From JAMIFV01 sp035906055 (GTDB lineage: Bacteria; Pseudomonadota; Alphaproteobacteria; Rickettsiales; JABCZZ01): a stretch of 7,623 nucleotides of DNA. Positions 1-6,628 of this stretch are shown piece by piece. The stretch is taken from assembly GCA_035906055.1 (NCBI GenBank), contig JAMIFV010000001.1, positions 1 through 7,623 on the forward strand, written 5' to 3'. Positions within the stretch are counted from its first letter, which is position 1. Each line of letters begins with the position of its first letter. Position numbers and translations under genes: made by a program. Under the pieces are notes generated by a model. That model did no database searches. It had not been told where the DNA came from and saw only the letters and a program-made list of their open reading frames with translations.

Positions 1-1
1 C

Positions 2-172
2 CTCAGCACCGTCTTTGCAGGCCAGTGGGTGGGCATACGCGAGGTAGAACCCGGAATCTGGCTTGTCAGCTTCATGCATTACGATATAGGATTCTTTGAC
101 GAAGACGCTAACAGAGTAGAACCGGCTACCAACCCATTCGCCGAAAAACTGTTACCTATGTGTCCAGTATAA
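2..172 (+). CDS. Transposase/integrase C-terminus, IS481-type (partial)
   Basis: An open frame runs in from the window edge for 56 codons to a TAA stop. It reads LSTVFAGQWVGIREV, then GIWLVSFMHYDIGFFD, and ends NPFAEKLLPMCPV. The VGIREV / IWLVSFM-YD-GFFD / NPF-KLLPM series is the familiar C-terminal tail that follows the DDE integrase core in many proteobacterial IS481-like transposases (recalled family pattern, not searched). The catalytic DDE residues would lie upstream of the window. The 5' part is missing only because the window starts here, so I cannot judge whether the gene is complete. Confidence 0.75.
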   Translation, partial: LSTVFAGQWVGIREVEPGIWLVSFMHYDIGFFDEDANRVEPATNPFAEKLLPMCPV

Positions 173-190
173 ACTGTTACCCATGTCTCC
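146..190 (+). repeat. 20-bp direct repeat at the end of the IS481-type element
   Basis: Two direct copies of a 20-bp motif (AAACTGTTACCYATGTSTCC) lie at 146-165 and 171-190, with a period of 25 bp and two mismatches. The first copy encodes the last residues of the transposase (KLLPMCP); the second follows the stop codon. Repeated copies near an IS end would suit binding of the transposase DNA-binding domain, but that role is inferred. The matching inverted end cannot be checked in this window. Confidence 0.6.
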
Positions 191-210
191 GGGTTGGACC
201 CCTGAATAAA

Positions 211-287
211 TGGTGGGCGATAGAGGACTCGAACCTCCGACCCCTACCATGTCAAGGTAGTGCTCTAACCAACTGAGCTAATCGCCC
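211..287 (-). tRNA. tRNA-Val (anticodon GAC)
   Basis: Read on the minus strand, the 77-nt sequence folds fully. The acceptor stem GGGCGAT pairs with ATCGCCC. The D arm is GCTC/GAGC. The anticodon stem is CTACC/GGTAG around loop TTGACAT, which gives anticodon GAC (plus-strand bases 251-253) for valine GUC/GUU codons. A 5-nt variable loop and a T arm GGAGG/CCTCT around TTCGAGT follow, with one G-U pair. The discriminator A and CCA are encoded in the DNA. It reads in the same direction as the acyltransferase gene upstream but has a promoter-like sequence of its own. No terminator-like hairpin is visible between its 3' end and the insertion sequence. Confidence 0.97.
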
Positions 288-316
288 CTGCCCTGCTTTG
301 CGCTGGCAAGGCGCGG

Positions 317-344
317 ATAATAGCAGCGTTTTTTCTATTGGCAA
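317..344 (-). promoter_or_regulatory. Candidate promoter for tRNA-Val
   Basis: On the minus strand, a TTGCCA (-35, plus bases 339-344) and a TATTAT (-10, plus bases 317-322) are separated by 16 bp. They lie about 30 bp ahead of the tRNA 5' end and just after the acyltransferase stop codon. The match to a sigma-70 type promoter is good in both boxes, and the distance suits a short tRNA leader. It would let the tRNA be made independently of the polysaccharide genes upstream. Confidence 0.5.
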
Positions 345-350
345 TGTCTG

Positions 351-1412
351 TTATTTAAGCATTTTCGCCAGCCTGGTGGAGGGGGCTTCCACAAAGCGCT
401 GATAGAGTTCGCCGTAAGCAAACGCGCACATAGCCGCCGTGAATATCCTGAGCACGTTGTTAGCGATCGGCAGGTAATGCCAGCCAAGATGCAGGATAAG
501 GAAATGTGTGAGGTACAGGCTGTAGGAGATCCGCGCCAGCCACAGGGAAACCGGCGTTTCAAGAAATCTGCTGAAGCCCTTGGAGCGGAACACGAGAATT
601 ATGATGCCGATGGAACCCAGCATGCCCGGTTCGTCGAGCGAGATGTTCATGAGGCAATAGGTTACGAAACCTATGATATAGATCCACTTGCCTTCCACCT
701 TTTTAAGCCATTCACGGTCTTCAATGACACATTTAGCCAGCCAGATGCCGATATAGATAGCGATAAGATAGCGCACGGTGATGACCGTTGCTCCCATCAG
801 GGAGTCGGAACCATAAGGGAACTGGCCGATATTGAGGCCAAAAACGCCGATCCACTGAAAGATGGCGAGGAAGATCATCGCTATGAAGGTATTGCGCTCA
901 TGCTTCCAGCAGAGCCAGCACAGCAGCGGAATGAACAGCGACACGCGCAGCTCATATACCAGCGACCAGGCAAGCGCGTTGGGCGCAAGGCCTGCGGTGG
1001 TGCCGCTAAGCAGAAAATAACCCGCAATATCGCCCTGCAGCGGCCAGCCGGGCAACTGCATGAAGATAAAGGCCATAACGCCCGTGCCTGCAAACGGCAG
1101 GTAGATGCGGGCGAAACGGCGCTTAAGGTAGAGCCAGAAGTTGGCCTTCTGACGGCTGTTATGCAGGCCGTATGCCAGCACAAATCCGCTGAGTACGAAG
1201 AAGAACATCACAAGGCTGCGGCCATTCACCAGCACGCGGAACGGTGTGTAAAGGAACGTCTCGGACAACAAGAGCTGTGAGCCTGCTGGCGCATCCGGGA
1301 AGAGGTCGTACACATGCAGCGTCTGCAGGCAGTGGATGAACAGCACGAAGAAAGCCCCCACCCCGCGCAGCGAGTCAAGCGCATGGAAGCGTCCAGCAGG
1401 CTTCTGGTACAT
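351..1412 (-). CDS. Acyltransferase 3 family membrane protein (polysaccharide O-acyltransferase)
   Basis: Predicted 353-residue integral inner-membrane acyltransferase of the OafA/GumF-G/ExoZ class. It probably transfers an acetyl or other acyl group to a sugar of the repeat unit. Family hallmarks are visible in order: HALDSLRGVGAFFVLFIH (residues 10-27, with the conserved Arg16 and His27), FFVLSGFVL (71-79), the Arg-rich RRFARIYLP (98-106), WSLVYE (149-154), ISYSLYLTH (295-303) and a C-terminal RFVEAP (339-344). About ten hydrophobic segments run between them, and there is no extra SGNH domain. The ATG is preceded by AGGA five bases upstream (plus 1418-1421) and lies 18 bp after the stop of the export lipoprotein gene, so the two are very likely one operon. 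The acyl donor and acceptor cannot be read from sequence. Confidence 0.9.
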   Translation of the reverse strand: MYQKPAGRFHALDSLRGVGAFFVLFIHCLQTLHVYDLFPDAPAGSQLLLSETFLYTPFRVLVNGRSLVMFFFVLSGFVLAYGLHNSRQKANFWLYLKRRFARIYLPFAGTGVMAFIFMQLPGWPLQGDIAGYFLLSGTTAGLAPNALAWSLVYELRVSLFIPLLCWLCWKHERNTFIAMIFLAIFQWIGVFGLNIGQFPYGSDSLMGATVITVRYLIAIYIGIWLAKCVIEDREWLKKVEGKWIYIIGFVTYCLMNISLDEPGMLGSIGIIILVFRSKGFSRFLETPVSLWLARISYSLYLTHFLILHLGWHYLPIANNVLRIFTAAMCAFAYGELYQRFVEAPSTRLAKMLK

Positions 1413-1430
1413 AAAAGTCCTGCAGGCTAC

Positions 1431-2183
1431 TTAGTTAAACGGCGCGTTTGCTGCGTCGTTCAGCTGGTAGTTGATGCCGGAACTGATAGGAACGAACTGG
1501 CGAATATACTGGTCAAAGTGCAGGCTGGCGTCAGCAATGCCGCTACGCGGAACATACACGATGTCATACGGCGCAAGCCTTACGTCACTGGCGGCATCGT
1601 TGCCGGTGATGGCATTGTAGTAATCAGCCGCATACGCCACCGGGGTTTCACCCGCGCCGCGGCGCAGGATGATGATGTTGCTCGGCTGGGCAGAAGCCTT
1701 GAGGCCGCCTGCGCGGGCAATTGCCTGAACCAGTGAAAGGTTCGGGCCTACGTTGATGAATTCACCGGGAGCGGTAACTTCACCGGTTACATATACGCGG
1801 CTGGGAGCGAAGGAGCGCACCAGCAGCGAGATCTGCGGGTTGAGCAACTGCTTGCCGTAAAGGTCTTCCAGGTCTTTGGCCACTTCGCGGGTAGTGCGGC
1901 CATAGGCCATTACGTCATCCACAAGCGTGGTGGAAATCTTGCCGTCCGGGCGAACGGTCACCTGATCGTTGAGCTCGGGGTTCATCTGCAGCTTTACGTC
2001 AATCACGTCACCGATCTGCAGGCGGTAGGCGGGCAGCGTTTCGGCACGCACCACTTCCGGCGCAATACCTTTGGGTGCAGGCGGGAGATCTGATTTAGGA
2101 GGGGTGCTGAGGCAGCCGGTAAGAATGAGGAGGCTGGCAGTAGCAAGCGATCCTATGAAGCGTTTAAAAACTACGTTCGTCAT
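1431..2183 (-). CDS. Polysaccharide export lipoprotein, Wza/GumB type
   Basis: Predicted 250-residue outer-membrane lipoprotein of the polysaccharide export (OPX) family, which forms or contributes to the channel that releases the polymer. The N-terminus has a lipoprotein signal with lipobox LTGC (Cys24). A Poly_export domain follows from about residue 53 (YRLQIGDVIDVKL, then VTVRPDGKIS). One SLBB-like domain comes next at about 129-175 (VYVTGEVTAPGEF, LSLVQAIARAGGL), then PYDIVYVPRS at 205-214. The C-terminal stretch 222-240 (HFDQYIRQFVP) may be the membrane-inserting segment. It is much shorter than Wza (about 380 residues) and near GumB in size, with a single SLBB. Such proteins normally work with a Wzc/GumC co-polymerase, which is absent from the window. 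Ribosome-binding signal before ATG is weak (GAGAC). Confidence 0.93.
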   Translation of the reverse strand: MTNVVFKRFIGSLATASLLILTGCLSTPPKSDLPPAPKGIAPEVVRAETLPAYRLQIGDVIDVKLQMNPELNDQVTVRPDGKISTTLVDDVMAYGRTTREVAKDLEDLYGKQLLNPQISLLVRSFAPSRVYVTGEVTAPGEFINVGPNLSLVQAIARAGGLKASAQPSNIIILRRGAGETPVAYAADYYNAITGNDAASDVRLAPYDIVYVPRSGIADASLHFDQYIRQFVPISSGINYQLNDAANAPFN

Positions 2184-2253
2184 TGTCAGGTCTCGTTCTG
2201 CAAAGTGCGTTAAGGTTATTTGAGTGTTTTATTGTTGATAGGATTTTTACTGA

Positions 2254-2268
2254 TTTATAGTGTATAAA
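2254..2268. promoter_or_regulatory. Perfect 15-bp inverted repeat, possible operator ahead of the export gene
   Basis: The sequence TTTATA-GTG-TATAAA is a perfect 6-bp inverted repeat with a 3-bp centre. It lies about 70 bp upstream of the export lipoprotein start, in the 111-bp gap after the cysteine-rich gene. A weak promoter-like pair on the minus strand (TTGCTT at plus 2267-2272, TAAAAA at plus 2244-2249, 17-bp spacer) would enclose the repeat. That is where a repressor operator would be expected. The stem is too short and AT-rich to be a terminator. In AT-rich spacer DNA such a palindrome may also arise by chance. Confidence 0.3.
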
Positions 2269-2294
2269 GCAAGGAATTCTTTGTATTCATTACA

Positions 2295-2666
2295 TTAATA
2301 ATTGCGATTCGGATCATTTTGATAAGGATCGGGCTGAATTTCATTAATATTTTGAAAACTATTATTAACACAAACAGAGCCGTTATTGGTTGCCGTCTCG
2401 CAACTGCTGCGGTCTATATAGATGCATTGCGGCACGCGACTGGAATCCACCAGGCAGTATTTCTCGGAACCATAGGAAGTGAATATCTCTGTGGCATTCA
2501 CCGTGCAAACGCCCTTCACCTGAAACGCCCTTGACTTGCAGGACGTAGTGTCATCATAGATGCAGTCAGGGTTAAGCCCCTGCGTGGTTACACAAAAAGG
2601 AGCGGCGAACGCAAGGTTCGGCAGAAGCGCCAGCGCAAGAAGGGAAAACTTATTCACCTGAAACAT
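2295..2666 (-). CDS. Secreted cysteine-rich protein with two four-Cys modules (unknown function)
   Basis: A 123-residue protein with a clear Sec signal peptide (VNKFSLLALALLPNLAFA, predicted cleavage after about residue 21, AFA|A). The mature part has eight cysteines at 25, 35, 43, 54 and 71, 81, 89, 99. They form two modules with nearly the same spacing: C-x9-C-x7-C-x10-C and C-x9-C-x7-C-x9-C. Both share the core CIYxD-x2-SC and end CxVN. The tail is rich in Asn, Asp, Pro and Gln. The spacing suggests a duplicated disulphide-bonded unit in the periplasm or outside the cell. The layout loosely recalls small Cys proteins such as DUF3551 of alphaproteobacteria, but I do not recognise the family. 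The gene lies 111 bp upstream of the export lipoprotein gene on the same strand. No good ribosome-binding site precedes the ATG; the start rests on the signal peptide. Confidence 0.75.
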   Translation of the reverse strand: MFQVNKFSLLALALLPNLAFAAPFCVTTQGLNPDCIYDDTTSCKSRAFQVKGVCTVNATEIFTSYGSEKYCLVDSSRVPQCIYIDRSSCETATNNGSVCVNNSFQNINEIQPDPYQNDPNRNY

Positions 2667-2790
2667 ATAAATAAATTAGTTGTATTTGTTGATGTACTTT
2701 TACACACTCCAAGTAATATAGCTAGCAAATTCATAGGCAAATCTGTATATTTCCCTGACATTAGATTATTTTCAGAAAGATTGCCAAGCT
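2667..2790. other. Divergent intergenic region
   Basis: This 124-bp AT-rich gap separates the minus-strand block (cysteine-rich protein, exporter, acyltransferase) from the plus-strand pair (GT4 enzyme, polymerase). It must therefore hold promoters for both directions. On the minus strand a weak candidate is TTGCCT, 16 bp, TATTAC (about plus 2715-2742). On the plus strand only poor -10-like matches (TATATT near 2747, TAGATT near 2763) are seen. I see no convincing operator or RNA element here. Confidence 0.4.
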
Positions 2791-3903
2791 GTGGAAATTG
2801 TTCACGTAATTCGCCAATACAAGCCTTCGGTAGGCGGCCTTGAAGACGCTACCCACAACCTCTGCACCCACCTTAACCGCATACCGGGCTGCACGGCCCG
2901 TGTGGTCACGCTCGACAGGGTATTCAGCAACCCCAGCATACACCTGCCGCACGAGGAGGTAGTGGACGGCATCCATGTAACGCGCATTTTCTATTCCGGC
3001 TCCACGCGCTATCCTTTTGCACCGGACGTGCTCAAATATATCAAGTCAGCCGACATCGTGCATGTACACGCGATCGATTTCTTTTTTGACTTCCTCTCAT
3101 TGTTCCGTTTCCTGCACCGCAAACCGCTGGTCGCCTCAACGCATGGCGGGTTCTTCCATACGTCATTCGCGGCAAGATTGAAGAAAATATACTTTCAGAC
3201 CATTACCCGCTTCAGCTGCATGGGGTATAAAACCATCTGCGCGTCCAGCGAGAATGACGCCGCGACCTTCCGCAGCATTTCGCCCGGGAATGTCGTAACC
3301 ATAGAAAACGGCGTTAATGTGGAGAAGTGGCGAGATGCGGGCAGCAAGGTAGCTACGCGAAGCATGATCTTCATCGGCCGCTGGTCCGCAAACAAGCGCG
3401 TAACCACCCTTATCAGGCTTATAGCCGAGCTGCAAAAGCTGAATCCCGAATGGAACGTCATTATCGCCGGGCTTCCTGCCGACGATACCGCGCATGACCT
3501 CATGCATTTCGTCAATTCACGCGATGTGAGCGGCGCTGTGCGCATTGTCACCTCTCCCACGGAAGACGAGATCAAATCGCTCATCGGGCATGCCAGCTAT
3601 ATCGCTTCGGCATCCTCCTACGAAGGTTTTGGCATCAGCATTATCGAAGGCCTCTCGGCAGGGCTTTATCCCGTTGTGACCCCCCTGCCCCCGTTCAAGA
3701 AGCTTCTGGTGCAGCTTGGCTTCGGCGCGCAGATAGACCCGGATGACCTTGCCGGCAGCGCCGTGCACATAGAAGCGGCCCATGCCAAACTGCAGGCTGA
3801 CACCAAGGCCATGCGCGAGCGCTGCATGCGTCTTTCGCAGAATTATGCATGGACGGGCGTGGCACAGAAATTCATGGACGTATACAAGGCCATCAGGCGA
3901 TGA
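2791..3903 (+). CDS. Glycosyltransferase family 4 (GT-B fold)
   Basis: Predicted 370-residue cytoplasmic or membrane-associated retaining glycosyltransferase that would add a sugar to the lipid-linked repeat unit. The GT-B N-domain starts at once with EIVHVIRQYKPSVGGLED (residues 2-19), the usual first strand and glycine loop. The C-domain has IENGVN (171-176), FIGRWSANKR (194-203, for the donor phosphates) and SSYEGFGISIIEG (275-287). The last carries the GT4 E-x7-E pair at Glu278 and Glu286. The start is GTG: the protein begins right at the first beta strand, as relatives do. The ribosome-binding site is weak (AGAAAG, about 11 bases upstream). The stop overlaps the next ATG (ATGA). Sugar specificity is unknown; GumH-type mannosyltransferases are one class in this family. 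Confidence 0.92.
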   Translation: MEIVHVIRQYKPSVGGLEDATHNLCTHLNRIPGCTARVVTLDRVFSNPSIHLPHEEVVDGIHVTRIFYSGSTRYPFAPDVLKYIKSADIVHVHAIDFFFDFLSLFRFLHRKPLVASTHGGFFHTSFAARLKKIYFQTITRFSCMGYKTICASSENDAATFRSISPGNVVTIENGVNVEKWRDAGSKVATRSMIFIGRWSANKRVTTLIRLIAELQKLNPEWNVIIAGLPADDTAHDLMHFVNSRDVSGAVRIVTSPTEDEIKSLIGHASYIASASSYEGFGISIIEGLSAGLYPVVTPLPPFKKLLVQLGFGAQIDPDDLAGSAVHIEAAHAKLQADTKAMRERCMRLSQNYAWTGVAQKFMDVYKAIRR

Positions 3904-5141
3904 AAAGCGAAAGGCGTTTTCAGTCGCTCTTGCCGCTGCTGATAGTGGCAGGCCTCTCCAGCTATCAGCTGATACTATGTTATGTTCACACCCATATCAT
4001 GGGCATGAACAACGGTTTTGTAGCCGCGGCGGAAGGCAGCATATTATTGCTGGCGACGTTGCTTGTGGCCATGAAGAAGCCGCTCACGGACTACGCTCTT
4101 CCCGCCATCGTGCTGGCTTATTTCATATTCCTGTTTGCCATACGCGGCGGAGAAATTGATCCGCAGGGTATCCGCAACCTGTTTGTCGCTTACATCATCT
4201 TCTCGCTAGGCAGGCTTGTGCCCTTTCGTGATGTGATCGTTATTATTTACGCCGTTATCGCCGTGGCGTTCATCTTTGCCATTTACGAATATTTTTTCGT
4301 TGACCAGTACCTCACTACCTTCAACGTGCTGCAATACTATGCAGCGCGCGGGCTGGTGAGCGACGAGCAGCTCGGCTACCTCAACACCAATCTTTACACC
4401 AGCGGCATGCGCCCCAGCGGCAGGACAATCCTCCCCTTCCTAGGCGACCAGCGCGTCTCTTCCATCTTCCTGGAGCCTGTATCCATGGGCAACTTCGCGG
4501 CCATACTGTGCATGTGGGCATTGTCATACGATTATAAGGACTGGCGCAAGAGCATCGGCTTCTACATTGCCGGTGCCTTTTTTATTATCGCCAGCGACTC
4601 ACGCTTCGCCAGCATGCTTATCATCATGCTGATTGGCATACGCCTCGTGCCCTTCCTGCAGAACAGGATATTCCTGTATCTGCTGCCTGTCATCGTTATC
4701 GCCGGGCAGGCATATTTTGCCAGCCTGATACTGGCCGACTGGCGTATGGACGATCTCCTTGGCCGCCTTACCAAGTCCGGCAATGTGCTGCTTGATATAC
4801 ATCTTAGTGAGATTTTCGGCATCGGCGCGGTGGATGAACTTTACGACATGGGTATCCCTTACTCTCTTGTAGTATTCGGCGCACCACTTTGCATATTGCT
4901 CTGGACCGTGCTGGTATTCCTGCGATTTACCTCCCCGCAGGGCAGAAGGATGCGCGCCATGCTCGCCATATACTGCATCGGCCTGCTGCTTATCAGCGGC
5001 ACTTCTTTCTACAGCTCCAAGACCGCAGGGCTTTTATGGATCATGCTCGGCTGCCTGTATCAAAGCGACCGCACGAAAAAAGAAGACGCGTCGATCCCTG
5101 CCGTTATCGGCGGCGCAGAACCAGCAACCCAAAATGTGTGA
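3900..5141 (+). CDS. Wzy-like polysaccharide polymerase (multi-spanning membrane protein)
   Basis: Predicted 413-residue inner-membrane protein with about ten to twelve hydrophobic spans and a larger hydrophilic loop around residues 135-190. It would polymerise flipped repeat units on the periplasmic side, like Wzy or GumE. Supporting patterns are RVSSIFLEPVSMGNF (185-199), similar to the R-x-x-S/G-x-F-x-E-P region of Wzy/O-antigen-ligase-like proteins, and ASDSRFAS (231-238) after the next span. Polymerases diverge strongly, so the call rests on topology, length and neighbours. The ATG at 3900 overlaps the previous stop (ATGA, translational coupling). An in-frame ATG at 3849 would add 17 polar residues inside the upstream gene and has no ribosome-binding site, so I reject it. 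The last 38 bp overlap the 3' end of the convergent flippase gene. Confidence 0.8.
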   Translation: MKSERRFQSLLPLLIVAGLSSYQLILCYVHTHIMGMNNGFVAAAEGSILLLATLLVAMKKPLTDYALPAIVLAYFIFLFAIRGGEIDPQGIRNLFVAYIIFSLGRLVPFRDVIVIIYAVIAVAFIFAIYEYFFVDQYLTTFNVLQYYAARGLVSDEQLGYLNTNLYTSGMRPSGRTILPFLGDQRVSSIFLEPVSMGNFAAILCMWALSYDYKDWRKSIGFYIAGAFFIIASDSRFASMLIIMLIGIRLVPFLQNRIFLYLLPVIVIAGQAYFASLILADWRMDDLLGRLTKSGNVLLDIHLSEIFGIGAVDELYDMGIPYSLVVFGAPLCILLWTVLVFLRFTSPQGRRMRAMLAIYCIGLLLISGTSFYSSKTAGLLWIMLGCLYQSDRTKKEDASIPAVIGGAEPATQNV

Positions 5142-6549
5142 TGTCGGCAATTCGCTGGCGATCAATGAGCAGCAACATGGTTACGTAAGTGAGCGCGCCA
5201 GCAATTGACTCAATCAACAGGCGCTGAAATATGCTATAGCTTACTAGCAGGCCATGCAGTGAAATGACCACCGCAGCCATTGCAAAGCATGCAGCCAGCG
5301 GCTTGATCGCACCGGAGAACTGCTGCGCTACCGAGATAGCGAATACCCTCCTGATGTTCATAACATCAATAGGCAGGCTAACGCAAAGGCGCGCCGCCCA
5401 TACGCACATGGCCGCCACCAGTGACGCGGTGCCGATCAAGGGTGTCAGGATAATAATAACGATCAATGCGCCCAGATCAGGAAATACCGGCAGATGCGGA
5501 TAACCGTTTGCCGTGAGCATGGAATTGGAATAAAGCCGCGAGAAATGCACAAGCGTAAGCAGCGCCAGCACTGTTACGCAGGGGGCTGCTTCCACCCACT
5601 GACTGCCGAATACGAATGCAATGAAATCGGCTGAACACAAAGCCAGCCCCGTAAACAAAGGATAGGTTATGGCGCAGGTGAGCGCGGTAGCCTTGCCATA
5701 AATATGTATGGTCTTTTCCTTATCTTCACTCGTGCGCGTGAACATGGGCAATGCAAGCTGAACCACCACGTTGCTGACGATATCGCGTAATATATCCACC
5801 GCCCTGAAAGCGAGGTTTATATATCCCGCCGCTGCGGAGCTTAACCCCGCCCCCACAAACAGTGTGAACAGGCGCTGGATGGAAAAACTGATGCCCACGA
5901 TTGCCACCGTATTTTTGCCAAAACGCGCAAGGTCGATAAAATGCGCGTAGGAAAAGCGTAGCGACGGACGGTTCGTGCATTGCAGCCATAGCACCGCGCT
6001 GGAGCATAGCACCATCAGCACCTGCTGCGCCACAATTGCCCATGCGCCGCCGCCCATGAGCGCCACGGCAATGGCAGCGACCACGCCAATGAGCCTGCCT
6101 GCGAATGACCTTATGGCCAGCGCCCGGAATTCCATCTCACGCCGCTGCCGCGCGATGATAACGGAGCCAAACCCCATGGCGGCGATGCTGAGTCCCATCC
6201 ACGCCAGCACAGGCGCGAGTGCAGGCATATTAAACAGGTGTGCAACCGGCTCGCTGAACAGCCAGCATAACAGTGAAATGGCAATGCCCATGACTACGGA
6301 TACGGAATAAGCCGTGTCATAATCAATCTGCTGGGCGTCTTTCTTGCGAATAAGCGCATCAAGGAAAAGAAATTCTACGGGAATATTAAGTAGCTGCACA
6401 ATGCTCAGCGCCATGGCCGCAATGCCAAGCTCTTCGGGAGAGACGCAACGTGCGATGATGATAAGGCCGATAATGGAAAGCCCGGAAACGCCGAAGCTTT
6501 CCAGCGCAGTCCAGACCATCGAGCGTGCCACCTGTTTCTGTGTACTCAT
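5104..6549 (-). CDS. Wzx-type polysaccharide flippase (WzxC/GumJ class, MOP superfamily)
   Basis: Predicted 481-residue inner-membrane transporter that would flip undecaprenyl-linked repeat units to the periplasm. Many hydrophobic spans (about 12-14) cover its length. The N-terminus shows the family pattern: VARSMVWTALE, a first span, then ARCVSPEELGIAAMALS (residues 33-49), matching the AR-x-L-x-P-x-x-x-G signature of Polysacc_synt proteins. Further family-like stretches are IARQRREMEFRALA and FGKNTVAIVGISFSIQR. I chose ATG at 6549. A TTG nine bases further up (6558) would add only three residues, and neither has a strong ribosome-binding site. The gene follows the GT26 gene on the same strand after a 79-bp gap and probably shares its transcript. 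Its last 38 bp overlap the polymerase gene tail-to-tail. Confidence 0.92.
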   Translation of the reverse strand: MSTQKQVARSMVWTALESFGVSGLSIIGLIIIARCVSPEELGIAAMALSIVQLLNIPVEFLFLDALIRKKDAQQIDYDTAYSVSVVMGIAISLLCWLFSEPVAHLFNMPALAPVLAWMGLSIAAMGFGSVIIARQRREMEFRALAIRSFAGRLIGVVAAIAVALMGGGAWAIVAQQVLMVLCSSAVLWLQCTNRPSLRFSYAHFIDLARFGKNTVAIVGISFSIQRLFTLFVGAGLSSAAAGYINLAFRAVDILRDIVSNVVVQLALPMFTRTSEDKEKTIHIYGKATALTCAITYPLFTGLALCSADFIAFVFGSQWVEAAPCVTVLALLTLVHFSRLYSNSMLTANGYPHLPVFPDLGALIVIIILTPLIGTASLVAAMCVWAARLCVSLPIDVMNIRRVFAISVAQQFSGAIKPLAACFAMAAVVISLHGLLVSYSIFQRLLIESIAGALTYVTMLLLIDRQRIADITHFGLLVLRRR

Positions 6550-6628
6550 AGGTAACAAGCTTTAATGAAAAAAATCAGAACGTCATCTTTATTATGAGAG
6601 ACCTTCCTTTAAGCTGTGCATGAAGGTG

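Larger units (their letters stand above)
1..210 (+). mobile_element. 3' end of an IS481-type insertion sequence (left part outside window)
   Basis: The window opens inside an insertion sequence whose transposase tail ends at 172. It is followed by a terminal region carrying a second copy of a short motif that also lies at the end of the coding sequence. The exact outer boundary cannot be fixed because the other end of the element and any target duplication are outside the window. The limit must lie between the second motif copy (ending at 190) and the 3' end of the tRNA at 211. The element therefore sits just beyond a tRNA 3' end, a common place for mobile DNA. Whether the copy is intact or a remnant cannot be told. 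Confidence 0.65.

Noticed and set aside
477..1280. Long plus-strand open frame of 267 codons opposite the acyltransferase gene
   Set aside because: Its translation is polar and lacks any family motif, while the minus-strand frame carries the full acyltransferase 3 signature, so it is an antisense shadow.
2270..2284. Near-palindrome CAAGGAATTCTTTG after the cysteine-rich gene, considered as terminator
   Set aside because: It has no loop, an internal mismatch and no following T-run on the minus strand, so it would not form a terminator hairpin.
3849..3899. Earlier in-frame ATG for the polymerase gene
   Set aside because: It lies 55 bp inside the GT4 gene, has no ribosome-binding site and adds a polar stretch. 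The ATG at 3900 gives the typical ATGA coupling and starts next to the first membrane span.
6550..6628. 79-bp gap between the GT26 and flippase genes, considered as terminator or promoter
   Set aside because: AAGCTTTAAT and CTTTAAGCT look related but do not pair as an inverted repeat, and no convincing -35/-10 pair is seen; read-through is the simpler view.
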